DNA of 64,000 nucleotides from an uncultured Clostridium sp. (GCA_947569365.1 CANOSM010000001.1:99283-163282); one strand, 5' to 3'; positions 30,778 through 41,469 are shown, counted from the stretch's first letter. The notes: generated by a model not told the origin, from the sequence alone. A program made the numbers and translations.

Positions 30778-32785
30778 GTGGAACAAGAAGAAAATATTTT
30801 AGGTTATGAAAGAATAGGAAAATTAATCAGAAAATTTTCAATACCTTGTATTATATCATTATTAGTAAATTCATTTTATAATATTGTTGATCAAATATTT
30901 ATAGGTCAAGGTGTTGGGTATTTAGGTAATGGTGCAACAAATATTGTATTTCCATTAACAATAGTGTGTACAGCTATTTGTAGTATGCTACGGAGATGGT
31001 GCATCTAGTTATCTAAGTTTAAAATTAGGAGAAAAGAAAGAGAAAGAGGCAAGTAAAGGTGTAGGAAATGCTATTTGTATGACTACAATAATTTCTATTA
31101 TTTTATGTATTATATCATTAATATTTTTGCCACAATTATTAAATATTTTCGGATGTACAGAAGCTTTAAAGAATTATGCACTTGAATATGGATATGTTAT
31201 AGCAATTGGTTTTCCATTTGTTATGATAGCTACTGCAATGAGTTCTATTATTAGAGCAGATGGAAACCCAAAATATTCTATGATATCAATGGTTACAGGA
31301 GCTGTTTTAAATATAATTTTAGATCCTATTTTTATATTTGTTTTCAAAATGGGAATGAGTGGTGCAGCTTGGGCAACAGTAATTAGTCAGTTTGCAACAT
31401 TTATTTTAAATATAACTTATATAAGAAAGTTTAAAACGATAACATTAGAAAAAGAAGACTTTAAACTAAATTTTTCTGTTACAAGAAAAATTGCAACTTT
31501 AGGAATTAGTAGTTTGATTTCATTAGTAAGTGCTGTAATTGTAATGTCAATTCAAAATAACTTACTTGCAAAATATGGAGCAAATTCAAGATTTGGTGCA
31601 GAAATTCCTATTACAGTGTTAGGAATTGTAATGAAAATTACACAAATATTAAATAGTATTGTATTAGGGGTTGCATCAGGAGCTCAACCAATAATTGGAT
31701 ATAATTATGGAGCTGAAAAATATGATAGAGTAAAATCTACATTAAAATTAGTTTTAAAAATCAATATAACTATTGCTATAATTGCATTTATACTGTTCCA
31801 AACAATTCCAGATAAATTGATTGCTATATTTGGAAAAGGAGATGAATTATATACAGAGTTTGCTTGTTTAGCATTTAGAGTTTACTTATTATTATATATT
31901 TTAAGTACAGTTCAGATAGCAACAGGAATATTTTTTCAAGCAATTGGAAAAAGTATCAAAAGTGCTTGTATATCTTTGTCAAGACAAATTATTATTTTAA
32001 TACCAGCAATGTTTTTATTAGGAAATACTTTTGGAGTAGAAGGAATTTTATATTCTGGACCAGTAGGAGATGGAATTGCATTCTTATTATCAGCAACATT
32101 ACTTATAATTGATTTTAAGAAACTTGGTAAGGAAAAATATCAAAGTAATAGTTTAATTGATGATACAAGTACAGATAATAAATTAAGCAAACATATCATA
32201 ATTACAGTATCTAGGGAATATGGTTCTGGTGGTAGATATATAGGAAGATTAATTGCAGACAAATTAGGAATTAAATTTTATGATAAAGATTTTATTACTA
32301 AAATATCAGAAAAGACAGGATTAACAGAAGAATATATTGAAAAAAATGAACAGTCAAGAAAAGCACTAGAAACATTAAATAGCACAGGATTAAGTAATCA
32401 AGATGAATTATTTATTAATGAATCACAGGAAATAGAAGAATTGGCAGATAAAGAATCTTGCGTTATTATTGGAAGATGTGCAGATTTTGTTTTAAAAGAT
32501 AGAAAAGATGTTGTAAAGGTATTTGTTTATAGTGATATGAAAGATAAAATAAAAAGAGCCATAGAATTCTATGGCATTGACAAAGAAAAGGCAGAAAAAG
32601 AAATAAAAAGAATTGATAAATCACGAGCAAACCATTATAAATATTATACAGAGAGGGAATGGAAAGATTACTCAAACTATGATATTTGTATCAATAGTGA
32701 TTTATTAGGAGTAGAAAAAGTAGCAGATTTTATTTGTGAAATGGTAAAGGAGAAGGAAGTAGAACAAAAGTTATTTGCTAAATAA
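30778..32785 (+). CDS. MATE efflux transporter fused to a cytidylate-kinase-like domain, +1 shift at CGG
   Basis: Start GTG 30778 behind AAGGAGG. Codon 72 is an in-frame CGG (30991-30993), and the incoming frame stops at 31008. Skipping C gives CSML-GDGASSYLSLKLGEKK, which aligns without gaps to FMFGDGASAFLSLKLGEKK in the intact paralog at 57451. Restored length is 668 residues, the same as that paralog. Residues 1-450 are the 12-helix MATE transporter (IIRADGNPKYSM, QPIIGYNYGAEKYDR). After a linker with DDTSTDNKL comes a cytoplasmic kinase-like domain (TVSREYGSGGRYIGRLIADKLG). Probably a drug exporter induced through the divergent MerR protein. Confidence 0.85.
30991..30993 (+). other. In-frame CGG with +1 shift into GGA (site 5)
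   Basis: ATG-CTA-CGG-AGA in the incoming frame; skipping C gives CTA-GGA-GAT-GGT, matching the intact paralog residue for residue. Confidence 0.9.
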
Positions 32786-32862
32786 TAAAGTTTAAACAAA
32801 TTGAAAAATAATTATAAAGGAATATTAGAATAAATTCATAGATGTTTATTTAAATTTTTGAA

Positions 32863-32902
32863 ATAAAAGTATATTATTTTTATAAATATACTTTTATTTT
32901 TG
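32863..32902 (+). terminator. Terminator after the first MATE fusion
   Basis: Arms ATAAAAGTATATT / AATATACTTTTAT with trailing T-run. Confidence 0.7.
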
Positions 32903-32972
32903 TATAGTATTTAAATAATTATATAGCATTGGTGATATAATATTAAAAGTACAAAAGAAAGGAGTTGTTATA

Positions 32973-35597
32973 GTGTCAAAAGATAATAAGGATGATGAGA
33001 AAAACATAAATAGCCAGTATGCAAATATTGCAACAATGAAAAAGCAAGAGTTTATAGAAAAATATAAAATCGATAATGGCGGATTAACAAATGAAGAAGC
33101 TGAAAGAAGAAAAAATAAATATGGGCTTAATGTGATAAAAAAGGCGAAGCCAAAGAGATGGTATAATTACTTTTTTGAAAGTTTATTTAGTGCTTTTAAT
33201 AGTATTTTAATAGGGATAGCATTAGTACTTTGTTATACAGATGTATATTTAGCAGATTCTCCAAGTTATGCTAATATTATGGTGATACTTGTACTTGTAC
33301 TTGTAAGTACATTCCTGGATTTTTTTGAAGAGTATAGATCAAATAAGGCCGCTGAAAAACTAAAAGAAATGGTTGCGACAAAAACAACAGTAATAAGAAG
33401 TGGAAAAGAGATTAGCATTCCTATAAAAGAGGTTGTTATAGGAGATTTAATAAAATTATCAGCAGGAGATATGATACCAGCAGATTTAAGATTAATTGAA
33501 TCTAAAGATTTATATGTTGGACAATCTTCTCTTACAGGAGAATCAGACAGTACAAAGAAAAATCAAGATACAGAGAGTGAAGCTAAAGACATTACTTCAA
33601 TTGTAGATTTAGATACTATATGTTTTATGGGAACAAATGTGGTAAGTGGAAGTGCAAAAGGGGTTGTAGTATTTACATCTGATGATACTTACTTTGGTAA
33701 AATAGCGCATACTATAAGAGGAAAAGAAAAAACAGATTTTCAAAAAGGTACAGAAAACATAAGTAAAATGCTTATAAAATTAATGCTTATATTAATTCCA
33801 ATAGTATTCATGTTTAATGTAGGAAAACATAGTATTGTAACAGCATTTACATTTGCTGTTGCTGTTGCAATATGTATAACACCTTTGCTTCTTCCTGTAA
33901 TATTATCCTCAGGACTTTCAAAAGGTGCTGTTAGAATGTCTAAGAAAAAGACAATAGTAAAAAGGTTAGATTCAATTCAAAACTTTGGTGCTATGAACAT
34001 TCTATGTACTGATAAAACAGGAACTTTAACACAAGATAAAATTGTACTTGAAAAATACTTAGACATAAAAGGAGTAGAAAATTTAGATGTATTAAAGAGT
34101 GCATTTTTAAACGCATATTTTCAGACAGGACTTAAAGGAAATATAGATGAAGCTGTAATAGATAGAGGATTAAAAAATGATATGGCAAAATTCACAGAAG
34201 AATATAAAAAAATAGATGAAATACCTTTTGATTTTACAAGAAGAAGATTATCAGTAATAGTAAAAAATGAACATGAAAAAAGACTTATAACAAAAGGAGC
34301 AGTAGAAGAAATATTAAGTATTTGTACAAGAGCAGAATATAATGGAGAAGTAATGCCACTTACCAATGAAATAAAGGAAAATATAAGAAATATTTCTAAA
34401 AACCTAAATAAAGAAGGTTTAAGAGTAATTGCTGTATGCCAGAAAAAAGATAAAGAGATAGATAATATAGAAAACTTTGAAGTTTCAGATGAAAAGAATA
34501 TGATTCTTAAAGGATTTATAGGATTTTTAGACCCACCAAAAGAATCTGCAAAAGAAGCAATACTAAAAATGAATAAAGCTGGAATAAGGGTAATTGTACT
34601 TACAGGGGATAATGTAGAAGTAACAAGTTGTATTTGTAAAAAAGTAGGAATAAATACTGACCAAATCTTAGTAGGAAGCGAATTAGAGAGAATGTCTGAT
34701 ATTGCAGTAAAAAGAATACTTAGAAAAACAAATGTATATGCTAAATTATCTCCAATAGAAAAAGCAAGAATTGTAAGACTACTTAAAGAAGATGGAAATG
34801 TTGTAGGATATATGGGAGATGGAATAAATGATAGTCCATCACTTGTGAATTCAGATGTAGGAATATCAGTAGATACAGGAGCAGACATTGCTAAAGAATC
34901 ATCAGATATAATATTACTTGAAAAAGACTTAAATGTTTTATTAGATGGAGTTACAGAAGGTAGAAAAACATTTATAAATCTAATGAAATATATAAAAATG
35001 GCAGTAAGCTTTAACTTTGGTGAAGTTGTGTCAGTAATAATTGCAAGTATAGTATTACCATTTTTACCAGAAACACCAATTCAATTATTAGTAGAGAGTC
35101 TATTATATGATTTTGGACAACTGACTCTTCCATTTGATAATGTTGATAAAGAATTATTAAAAAAGCCTAGAAAATGGGATATTAAAGATTTAAAGAGGTT
35201 TACATTTTTTATGGGACCAATCAGTTCATGTTTTGATTTAATAGTATTTGCAACATTATGGTTTGTATTTGGACTAAGAGGAGCAGAAGCAGCACTTTTC
35301 CAAACAATATGGTTTTCATATAGTATAGTATCAAATTTAGTCGGACTTCATGTAATAAGAACTTCTAAAATACCATTTGTTCAAAGTAATGCTCATAAAG
35401 TAGTATATTTTTCATCAATCTTATTAGGAATTTTAGGCTTAATTATTCCATCAACTTTTATAGGAAAAACAGTTGGACTAGTTGCAATACCTTCTATATA
35501 TATAGGAATGATATTTGGTATAACTGCATTATATTGTATTGTAGCTATGATTGCTAAAAAAATATATATGAGAAGAAATAATGGTGAGTGGATATAA
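32973..35597 (+). CDS. mgtA: P-type ATPase, magnesium-importing MgtA type
   Basis: 874 residues from GTG 32973 (AAAGGAG upstream). The phosphorylation site is ILCTDKTGTLTQ, the TGES-like actuator motif is SLTGESD, and the hinge is GYMGDGINDSPSLVNSDVGISVD. The P3B-type region NFGEVVSVIIASIVLPFLPETPIQLL with DFGQLTLPFDNVD fits Mg-transporting ATPases. There are ten expected helices. The 187-bp upstream region shows no recognisable Mg riboswitch (M-box). Confidence 0.9.
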   Translation: MSKDNKDDEKNINSQYANIATMKKQEFIEKYKIDNGGLTNEEAERRKNKYGLNVIKKAKPKRWYNYFFESLFSAFNSILIGIALVLCYTDVYLADSPSYANIMVILVLVLVSTFLDFFEEYRSNKAAEKLKEMVATKTTVIRSGKEISIPIKEVVIGDLIKLSAGDMIPADLRLIESKDLYVGQSSLTGESDSTKKNQDTESEAKDITSIVDLDTICFMGTNVVSGSAKGVVVFTSDDTYFGKIAHTIRGKEKTDFQKGTENISKMLIKLMLILIPIVFMFNVGKHSIVTAFTFAVAVAICITPLLLPVILSSGLSKGAVRMSKKKTIVKRLDSIQNFGAMNILCTDKTGTLTQDKIVLEKYLDIKGVENLDVLKSAFLNAYFQTGLKGNIDEAVIDRGLKNDMAKFTEEYKKIDEIPFDFTRRRLSVIVKNEHEKRLITKGAVEEILSICTRAEYNGEVMPLTNEIKENIRNISKNLNKEGLRVIAVCQKKDKEIDNIENFEVSDEKNMILKGFIGFLDPPKESAKEAILKMNKAGIRVIVLTGDNVEVTSCICKKVGINTDQILVGSELERMSDIAVKRILRKTNVYAKLSPIEKARIVRLLKEDGNVVGYMGDGINDSPSLVNSDVGISVDTGADIAKESSDIILLEKDLNVLLDGVTEGRKTFINLMKYIKMAVSFNFGEVVSVIIASIVLPFLPETPIQLLVESLLYDFGQLTLPFDNVDKELLKKPRKWDIKDLKRFTFFMGPISSCFDLIVFATLWFVFGLRGAEAALFQTIWFSYSIVSNLVGLHVIRTSKIPFVQSNAHKVVYFSSILLGILGLIIPSTFIGKTVGLVAIPSIYIGMIFGITALYCIVAMIAKKIYMRRNNGEWI

Positions 35598-35610
35598 AAG
35601 ACTAGAAACA

Positions 35611-35646
35611 AAAATACATCTTTTTAGGTAAGATGTATTTTTATTT
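35611..35646 (+). terminator. Terminator after mgtA
   Basis: Arms AAAATACATCTT / AAGATGTATTTT with T-run. Confidence 0.8.
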
Positions 35647-35777
35647 TAAGTAATGGCTACTTGCAAATTTTATTTATATATAGTATTTTAAAGTAATCAT
35701 GTAAAAGTAATAAATATTTTAATAATGAATATTATTAGATTTATAAGATATTATAATTTTATTAAGGAGAGAAGAAT

Positions 35778-35975
35778 ATGGAAAATAAATTAAAAATAAT
35801 AATAGAAAATTGCCCACAAAATCATAAATGTCCTGCTGTAAAGGTTTGTCCAGTAGGAGCACTGACTCAAAAAGACTTTGAGGCCCCAATAATAGATCAT
35901 GATAAATGTATAAGATGTGGTAAGTGTTCTAATTTTTGTCCTAAAAAAGCATTGGTATTAGATGCTAATATATAA
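35778..35975 (+). CDS. Small 2[4Fe-4S] ferredoxin-like protein
   Basis: 65 residues with two cysteine groups. The first is irregular (CPQNHKCPAVKVCPVGAL); the second is canonical (CIRCGKCSNFCPKKAL). It probably carries electrons or serves in a maturation enzyme; the first group departs from CxxCxxC by wider spacing, as in some clostridial ferredoxin-like proteins. ATG 35778 follows AAGGAGAG. It stands alone between terminators. Confidence 0.85.
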   Translation: MENKLKIIIENCPQNHKCPAVKVCPVGALTQKDFEAPIIDHDKCIRCGKCSNFCPKKALVLDANI

Positions 35976-36002
35976 AAAAATAAAGATAAATATAATTTTT
36001 GA

Positions 36003-36036
36003 GCAAGTAATTAGTAATAATTACTTGTTTTTTGTT
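36003..36036 (+). terminator. Terminator, CAAGTAATT family
   Basis: Perfect arms CAAGTAATT / AATTACTTG followed by T-run. The same arm sequence recurs at 41470 and 43475. Confidence 0.75.
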
Positions 36037-36108
36037 AAAAAATAAAAAAAATTCAATAAAACGAAGTAAAATATCCATAATACTAAGTATAACTACAAAA
36101 AGGATGAT

Positions 36109-36137
36109 TTGTAAAAAAATAGAAATAATGCTATAAT
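36109..36137 (+). promoter_or_regulatory. Promoter of repeat paralog 1
   Basis: TTGTAA, 17-bp spacer, TATAAT. The same boxes and spacing precede paralog 2. Confidence 0.65.
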
Positions 36138-36181
36138 ATTAAAAAATTAATTATAGAAAATAAAGTAAAAGAGGTGGGAAT

Positions 36182-38620
36182 ATGGAAGCAACCATCAAGA
36201 GTAAGTTTGTATCAGAAGAAATATTAGAAAAGAGAAAACAAATGATAAAAAAGGAGAAATTACACATACAAGAGGGATTATTTAAAGAGAAATTTGAAAA
36301 TCTATATAATAAATACGGTTTAGGATTTAGTGAAAAAGATTTTGCATGGGCTTTTCTAGATATAGATGAAACAAATTATTATAATCTTGAAAAAATGAAA
36401 AATATAAGGACGATTATATTATCTTATGAATATATTTCAAATGAAGAATTTGAATATATAAGGAAACAAGTAATAAATACTTATGATTTAAAACATGATG
36501 AGAAAAAAAGTTCTGAAGAAATATTAGAAATGTATGATAAATTGGGTGGTAGACTATCTATAAGATTATTTTTAGAAGAGATATTAGGAGTAAGAGGAAA
36601 TTTTTTTAAAGAACATGTTAAGAATGTAAAAATTAATTTTGATTCAACACCTGGTGAATATAACACTTTTTATAAAAAGAAAATAGCAATTCCAATGTAT
36701 TTATTAAATCCAGATTATATATATGAACTAAGAAGAAAAATATCTTCAGGAGAAAACTTACATGTGGGAGATAATATTTCATATATAAATCTAAAAGAAT
36801 TAAATAAGAAATATTCTTCAGAGATGCCAGAGATAACTTTTGCACAAAAAGTAATTGGCATTGATTCTAATTCATATAATTATTTAAAAAAAAGTAAATT
36901 AAGAAATCTAATAAATGAATTTATGTTTCAAGATGTCAATATTCAAGATGAATATATAAAAGAGATTAATAATAAAATTATTACATTACATAAGTTAAAA
37001 GCAGGTCAATTTCTACAAAGAGAAAAATTCGAAGTTTTTTATGACAAATATGGCGGAATATTATCAAAAAAGCTTTTTGCATTATTAGTTTTAAAAATGT
37101 CATATGAAAGCTACAATGAAATAGTGGAAGGTAAGTTATATAAAGGAGCTACTATTCTAGACTCTGAAGAGAAAACAGACTTTGATGCTCTTAGTGAAAG
37201 AATAATAAAAGAAGAAAGATTGCATAATGGTGATATGTTAAAATATCCGAAATTTGAAAGAATACATAAGTTATATGCTATAAATTTGCCTGAAATTGTA
37301 TTTGCTGAAAAGGTTTTTGGAATTACAAGTGACAGCCTTCAAAAGATGAAAGATAATGGATGCCATTCACGTATACATTTAAAAATGCCTACTGAACATG
37401 AATTTAACTGGTTTAAGAAGGAAGTGATATCAGTAGAAGGAATACATGTTAGTGATACAATAGATTATAAGGAAGTGAAAAAATTATATAAAATATATGG
37501 TGGAGTTCTTCCAATAAAAATGTTTGTAAATAAAGTATTAGGACTAAATAAAAGAAGCTTTTTGAGAATAAAAAAATATGAAGATAAAGAAGCATTTTTA
37601 TTATTTGATCTAGAAATTCCAAATTCAGAGATAGAGAAGATAAGACGAATGGTTATATTAGGTGGTAATTTACAAAGCCCAAGAGAAGTTTCAATGGAAG
37701 ATATACAGGAATTATATACTATGTATGGTAGTATGATGTCACCAATAATGTTTATAAAGGATATGTTAGGTATTAGTACTAGAAGCTTTTATGATTTAAG
37801 AGATAAAAAATGTGATAAAATATTAGCTTGTGTAAGACCAGATTTTAATGATAGAGAGGTGGAAATATTAAAAGAATATTTAGAAGAAGGATTATCTGAT
37901 GCAAAAATAGCCACAAAAATGGGGGTAACAGTTACTTTCTTGCGAAGGAATAAGAATAAGTTCCTTGATATTAAAGAAGTAACAAAAAATAATTTTCTAT
38001 ACAAAAAAGTAAAGTTACTTATTAATAAAGGTAAATCACCAGAAGAAATATTAGAAGAAATTAGAATTTCGGAAGAAGACTTAAGAGAAATGTTCTTTAT
38101 GTATAAACGAGAAGAGGAAACAGATATAAAGCAAAAGAAATCAGAAATAGAAGCACTAGCAAAAAAAGCAGTAGATGACTATGAATACAAAGAAAAAAGT
38201 ATAGAAGATGTAAGAAAATATATAGAAGAATGTAGAAAAAATTTTGAAAAAGGAAAGTTTTTAAAAAAAGATTTATATTTTTTAGAAGAATGTATGATAT
38301 TTGTTCAATGTAATTTTAAAGAAATAGAATTGTTTTCAAAAATGTGTATATATTTTAATGAAAATGAAATGGCAAGAGAATTTATATCAGAGAATATTGA
38401 TAATGAAGATATAAAACCAGAAGAAAAGATTAAATTAAATAATTTGAGAACAAATATTGGTGATATTATTAAAAAAGAAAATGTATTAGAAATGTTAAGA
38501 ATTGGTACTATAACAACTAAGGAAATTTCTAAGTCGACAGGTGTTATAGAATCTGATGTTATAGAATTACAAAAAGAATTAAATAAAAGAATTACATCTA
38601 TGATGGAAGAAGAAGACTAA
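36182..38620 (+). CDS. Giant repeat protein of unknown function, paralog 1
   Basis: 812 residues, not recognised, soluble and charged. Seven units of about 75 residues start near residues 40, 116, 206, 285, 361, 436 and 510. Each has the core LYxxYGGxLSxxxFAxxVLGI followed by Ser and a Lys-rich helix (for example FYDKYGGILSKKLFALLVL), and most are preceded by a block like LHVGDNISY. Each core looks like a helix-turn-helix. A clearer HTH lies at 556-592 (GLSDAKIATKMGVTVTFLRRN), more small HTH-like segments follow, and the end (TTKEISKSTGVIESDVIEL) is another. This suggests nucleic-acid binding but no function can be named. ATG 36182 follows AGAGGTG. Confidence 0.7.
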   Translation: MEATIKSKFVSEEILEKRKQMIKKEKLHIQEGLFKEKFENLYNKYGLGFSEKDFAWAFLDIDETNYYNLEKMKNIRTIILSYEYISNEEFEYIRKQVINTYDLKHDEKKSSEEILEMYDKLGGRLSIRLFLEEILGVRGNFFKEHVKNVKINFDSTPGEYNTFYKKKIAIPMYLLNPDYIYELRRKISSGENLHVGDNISYINLKELNKKYSSEMPEITFAQKVIGIDSNSYNYLKKSKLRNLINEFMFQDVNIQDEYIKEINNKIITLHKLKAGQFLQREKFEVFYDKYGGILSKKLFALLVLKMSYESYNEIVEGKLYKGATILDSEEKTDFDALSERIIKEERLHNGDMLKYPKFERIHKLYAINLPEIVFAEKVFGITSDSLQKMKDNGCHSRIHLKMPTEHEFNWFKKEVISVEGIHVSDTIDYKEVKKLYKIYGGVLPIKMFVNKVLGLNKRSFLRIKKYEDKEAFLLFDLEIPNSEIEKIRRMVILGGNLQSPREVSMEDIQELYTMYGSMMSPIMFIKDMLGISTRSFYDLRDKKCDKILACVRPDFNDREVEILKEYLEEGLSDAKIATKMGVTVTFLRRNKNKFLDIKEVTKNNFLYKKVKLLINKGKSPEEILEEIRISEEDLREMFFMYKREEETDIKQKKSEIEALAKKAVDDYEYKEKSIEDVRKYIEECRKNFEKGKFLKKDLYFLEECMIFVQCNFKEIELFSKMCIYFNENEMAREFISENIDNEDIKPEEKIKLNNLRTNIGDIIKKENVLEMLRIGTITTKEISKSTGVIESDVIELQKELNKRITSMMEEED

Positions 38621-38686
38621 TATAAATTTAAAAAATATATTTAAATTAAATAGTAAAAAACTAAATAACAAATATTAATAAAAAAA

Positions 38687-38740
38687 TAAACAATGCCTTT
38701 GTATATATATAGTTATATATAATAAGGCATTGTTATATTT
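38687..38740 (+). terminator. Terminator after paralog 1
   Basis: Arms AACAATGCCTT / AAGGCATTGTT with a 20-base AT loop, followed by ATATTTT. Confidence 0.7.
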
Positions 38741-38835
38741 TAGAATATTTTTTTAAAGGAATGAGGCAAATTTCAGAAATTTTGAAGAAATTTTAAAATT
38801 GAATTTAAATAAAAAATGTAATAAAAATGTATAAT

Positions 38836-38864
38836 TTGTAAAAACATGAAGAAAATGGTATAAT
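38836..38864 (+). promoter_or_regulatory. Promoter of repeat paralog 2
   Basis: TTGTAA, 17-bp spacer, TATAAT; a near copy of the paralog 1 promoter. Confidence 0.65.
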
Positions 38865-38914
38865 ATAATAGGGAGTTTTAATGAGTAATAAAACGAAATA
38901 AAAGAGGTGATAAT

Positions 38915-41449
38915 ATGGAAATAACTCTAAAGAGCAAATTCATGTCAGAAGAAATATTAGAAAAAAGAAAATACATGATAGAAAAAGAAAAATTACATAT
39001 ACAAGAAGAATTATCTAAAGATGATGTGAAAAATTTATATAATAAATATGGTAAGGGATTTGATGAAAAAGATTTTGCATGGGCCTTTTTAGATATAGAT
39101 GAACTAAGATATAGTAATATTGAAAAAGGAAGATGTGTAAAAACACCAGTATTATCTTATGAATATGTTTCAAATGACGAGTTTGAAAATATAAGAAATC
39201 AAGTAATAAAAAATTATGACATAAAACATGGAGAAAAAAGGACTTGCGAAGAAATATTAGAAATGTATGATAAATTTGGTGGAAGATTATCTATAAGTCT
39301 ATTTTTAGAAGATGTATTAGGAATAAGAGGAACACTTATAAAAGATTTTAAAAAAGCTAATGTTAAGAACGGAAAATTTAATTTTGATATAAAACCTGGG
39401 GAATATAATAATTTTAATAAAAAGAAACCAAAAATACCAATAAAGGTATTAAATCCAGATTATATATTTAAACTAAGAAATAAATTATTTTCAGAAGAGG
39501 ACTTACATGTAGGAGACCATGTATCATATAAAATGATACAAGAATTAAATAAAAAATATTGTCCAGAAATGCCAGAAGCAATCTTTGCTCAAAAAGTAAT
39601 AGGTATTGGAATTAATTCATATAATCATTTCAAACGAACTAAAATAGAAAATACAACAAATGAAATTATGTTTCAAGATGTTGATATTCCAGCCAAATAC
39701 ATAAAAGAGCTTGCTAACAAAATTGCCATATTAAATAAATTGGAAGCAGGACAATCACTAGGAAAGGAAGAGTTTGAGAAAATTTATAGTAAATATGGTG
39801 GAATACTGTCAAAAAAGAACTTTGCTGTATTAGTTTTAGATATGGAATCTAAGAGCTATGTACGTACAATAGAAAGGGATGTACTTAAGAATACGACTAT
39901 TTTAGCAAATAGAAAAAAAACTGATTTTAGTGCACTTAGTGAAAAGATAATAAAATTAGAAGGACTTCATCATGGAGATATGATAAAATATGAGCAGTTT
40001 AAAAAAATACATAATCTATATGCTCCAAATGTATCTGAATTTGTATTTGCAGAGAAAGTTCTAGGAATAACAAATGCAAGTTTACAAGGAATGAAATATA
40101 ATGGAGGACGATCACGTATATGCTTAAAGTTACCTAGTTCTAAAGAACTTAAAAAACTTCAAAAGAAAATAATACTAGAAAATGATATGCATATAAATGA
40201 TAAAGTCGATTATAAAGAAGTAGAAAGATTATATGGTATATATGGTGGAATACTTCCAATAAAAATGTTTGCAGTTGAAGTATTGGGGATAGATAAAAAT
40301 ACTTTTTCTATAATGAAAAATAATAAAGATAGAAAAGGTATGATATTATTTAATTTAGTAATACCACATTCTGAGATAGAAAAGATAAAACAAAGAATTA
40401 TGAAAGATACTAATTTACAAAATAATAGCAAACTTACACTTGAGGAAATAAGAGAATTATACAATAATTATAGTGGTATAATGCCTATGATAATGTTTGC
40501 AGAAGAAATCTTAGGTATCAGTGTAACTACTTTAAATGGTTTAAAAAATAAGAGAACTAATACAACAACTATTTGTCTAAGACCAGACTTTAATGAAAAG
40601 GAAATAAACATATTAAAGGAGTATTTAGCACAAGGGTTATCTAGTGAGGAAATAGCTACTAAAATGGGAGTTACAGTAACATTTTTAAAAAGAAATATAA
40701 ATAACCTTACTGAATATAAAGAATTAAAAGAAAATAATCCTTTATATGAAAAAGTAAAACTTATGAATAATAGGGGTAAAACGCCTGAAGAAATAGTTGA
40801 AGAGCTTAAAATTTCAGAAGAAGATGTAAAAGAAATGCTTTATATATGTAAAAAGGAACAAAAAGAGGAAGAAAAGAAAGCAGAAACAGATAGACAACAA
40901 GCAAAAGCAGAAGATAGAAAGCAAAGAAAAAAAGCAGAAATAGAAAGACGAGCAAGAAAAGCAGTAGATGACTATGAGTACAAGGATAAAAGTATAAAAA
41001 ATGTAAGAGCATATATAGAAGAGTGTAGGAAAAGTTTTGAAAAAGGAATGTTTTTAAGACAAGATCTAGATTTTTTAATGGAGTGTATGATATTTGTTCA
41101 ATGCAATTGCAAAGAAGTAGAGTTATTTTCTAGAATGTGTATATTATTCAATGAAAGTAAAATGGCAAGAGATTTTATATCAGAAAATATTGATAATGAA
41201 GATATAAAACCAGAAGAAAAGGTTAAATTAAAAGAGTGGAGAAGAAATATTGATTATGCTATGAAGAAAGAAAAAGCATTAAAGTTATTAAAAGAGGGAG
41301 AAAAAACACCAAAAGAAATTTTTGAAGCAACAGGAGTGTTAGAAGTTGATGTTATAGGACTACGAAAAACTTTAGAAAAAGAAAAATTATCTATGATAGA
41401 AGGTGCTAGTGCTCCAGGAGAAGATGAACGGACAAATGCATTAATATAA
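38915..41449 (+). CDS. Giant repeat protein of unknown function, paralog 2
   Basis: 844 residues, closely similar to the preceding gene along its whole length, starting with EEILEKRKYMIEKEKLHIQEE. It shows the same seven repeat cores (for example LYGIYGGILPIKMFAVEVLGI), the same HTH near LSSEEIATKMGVTVTFLKRN and a longer Lys/Arg/Glu stretch (about 645-690). The shared block DNEDIKPEEKVKL lies near the end. An in-frame CGG sits six codons before the stop (41429-41431): unshifted it ends DERTNALI, shifted it would end DEGQMH at 41444. A tandem duplication, each copy with its own promoter. Confidence 0.7.
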   Translation: MEITLKSKFMSEEILEKRKYMIEKEKLHIQEELSKDDVKNLYNKYGKGFDEKDFAWAFLDIDELRYSNIEKGRCVKTPVLSYEYVSNDEFENIRNQVIKNYDIKHGEKRTCEEILEMYDKFGGRLSISLFLEDVLGIRGTLIKDFKKANVKNGKFNFDIKPGEYNNFNKKKPKIPIKVLNPDYIFKLRNKLFSEEDLHVGDHVSYKMIQELNKKYCPEMPEAIFAQKVIGIGINSYNHFKRTKIENTTNEIMFQDVDIPAKYIKELANKIAILNKLEAGQSLGKEEFEKIYSKYGGILSKKNFAVLVLDMESKSYVRTIERDVLKNTTILANRKKTDFSALSEKIIKLEGLHHGDMIKYEQFKKIHNLYAPNVSEFVFAEKVLGITNASLQGMKYNGGRSRICLKLPSSKELKKLQKKIILENDMHINDKVDYKEVERLYGIYGGILPIKMFAVEVLGIDKNTFSIMKNNKDRKGMILFNLVIPHSEIEKIKQRIMKDTNLQNNSKLTLEEIRELYNNYSGIMPMIMFAEEILGISVTTLNGLKNKRTNTTTICLRPDFNEKEINILKEYLAQGLSSEEIATKMGVTVTFLKRNINNLTEYKELKENNPLYEKVKLMNNRGKTPEEIVEELKISEEDVKEMLYICKKEQKEEEKKAETDRQQAKAEDRKQRKKAEIERRARKAVDDYEYKDKSIKNVRAYIEECRKSFEKGMFLRQDLDFLMECMIFVQCNCKEVELFSRMCILFNESKMARDFISENIDNEDIKPEEKVKLKEWRRNIDYAMKKEKALKLLKEGEKTPKEIFEATGVLEVDVIGLRKTLEKEKLSMIEGASAPGEDERTNALI

Positions 41450-41469
41450 AAAATAAAAGTATTTCTTAT

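Noticed and set aside
32786..32972. Magnesium riboswitch before mgtA
   Set aside because: Only a terminator of the previous gene and AT-rich sequence; no M-box features found.
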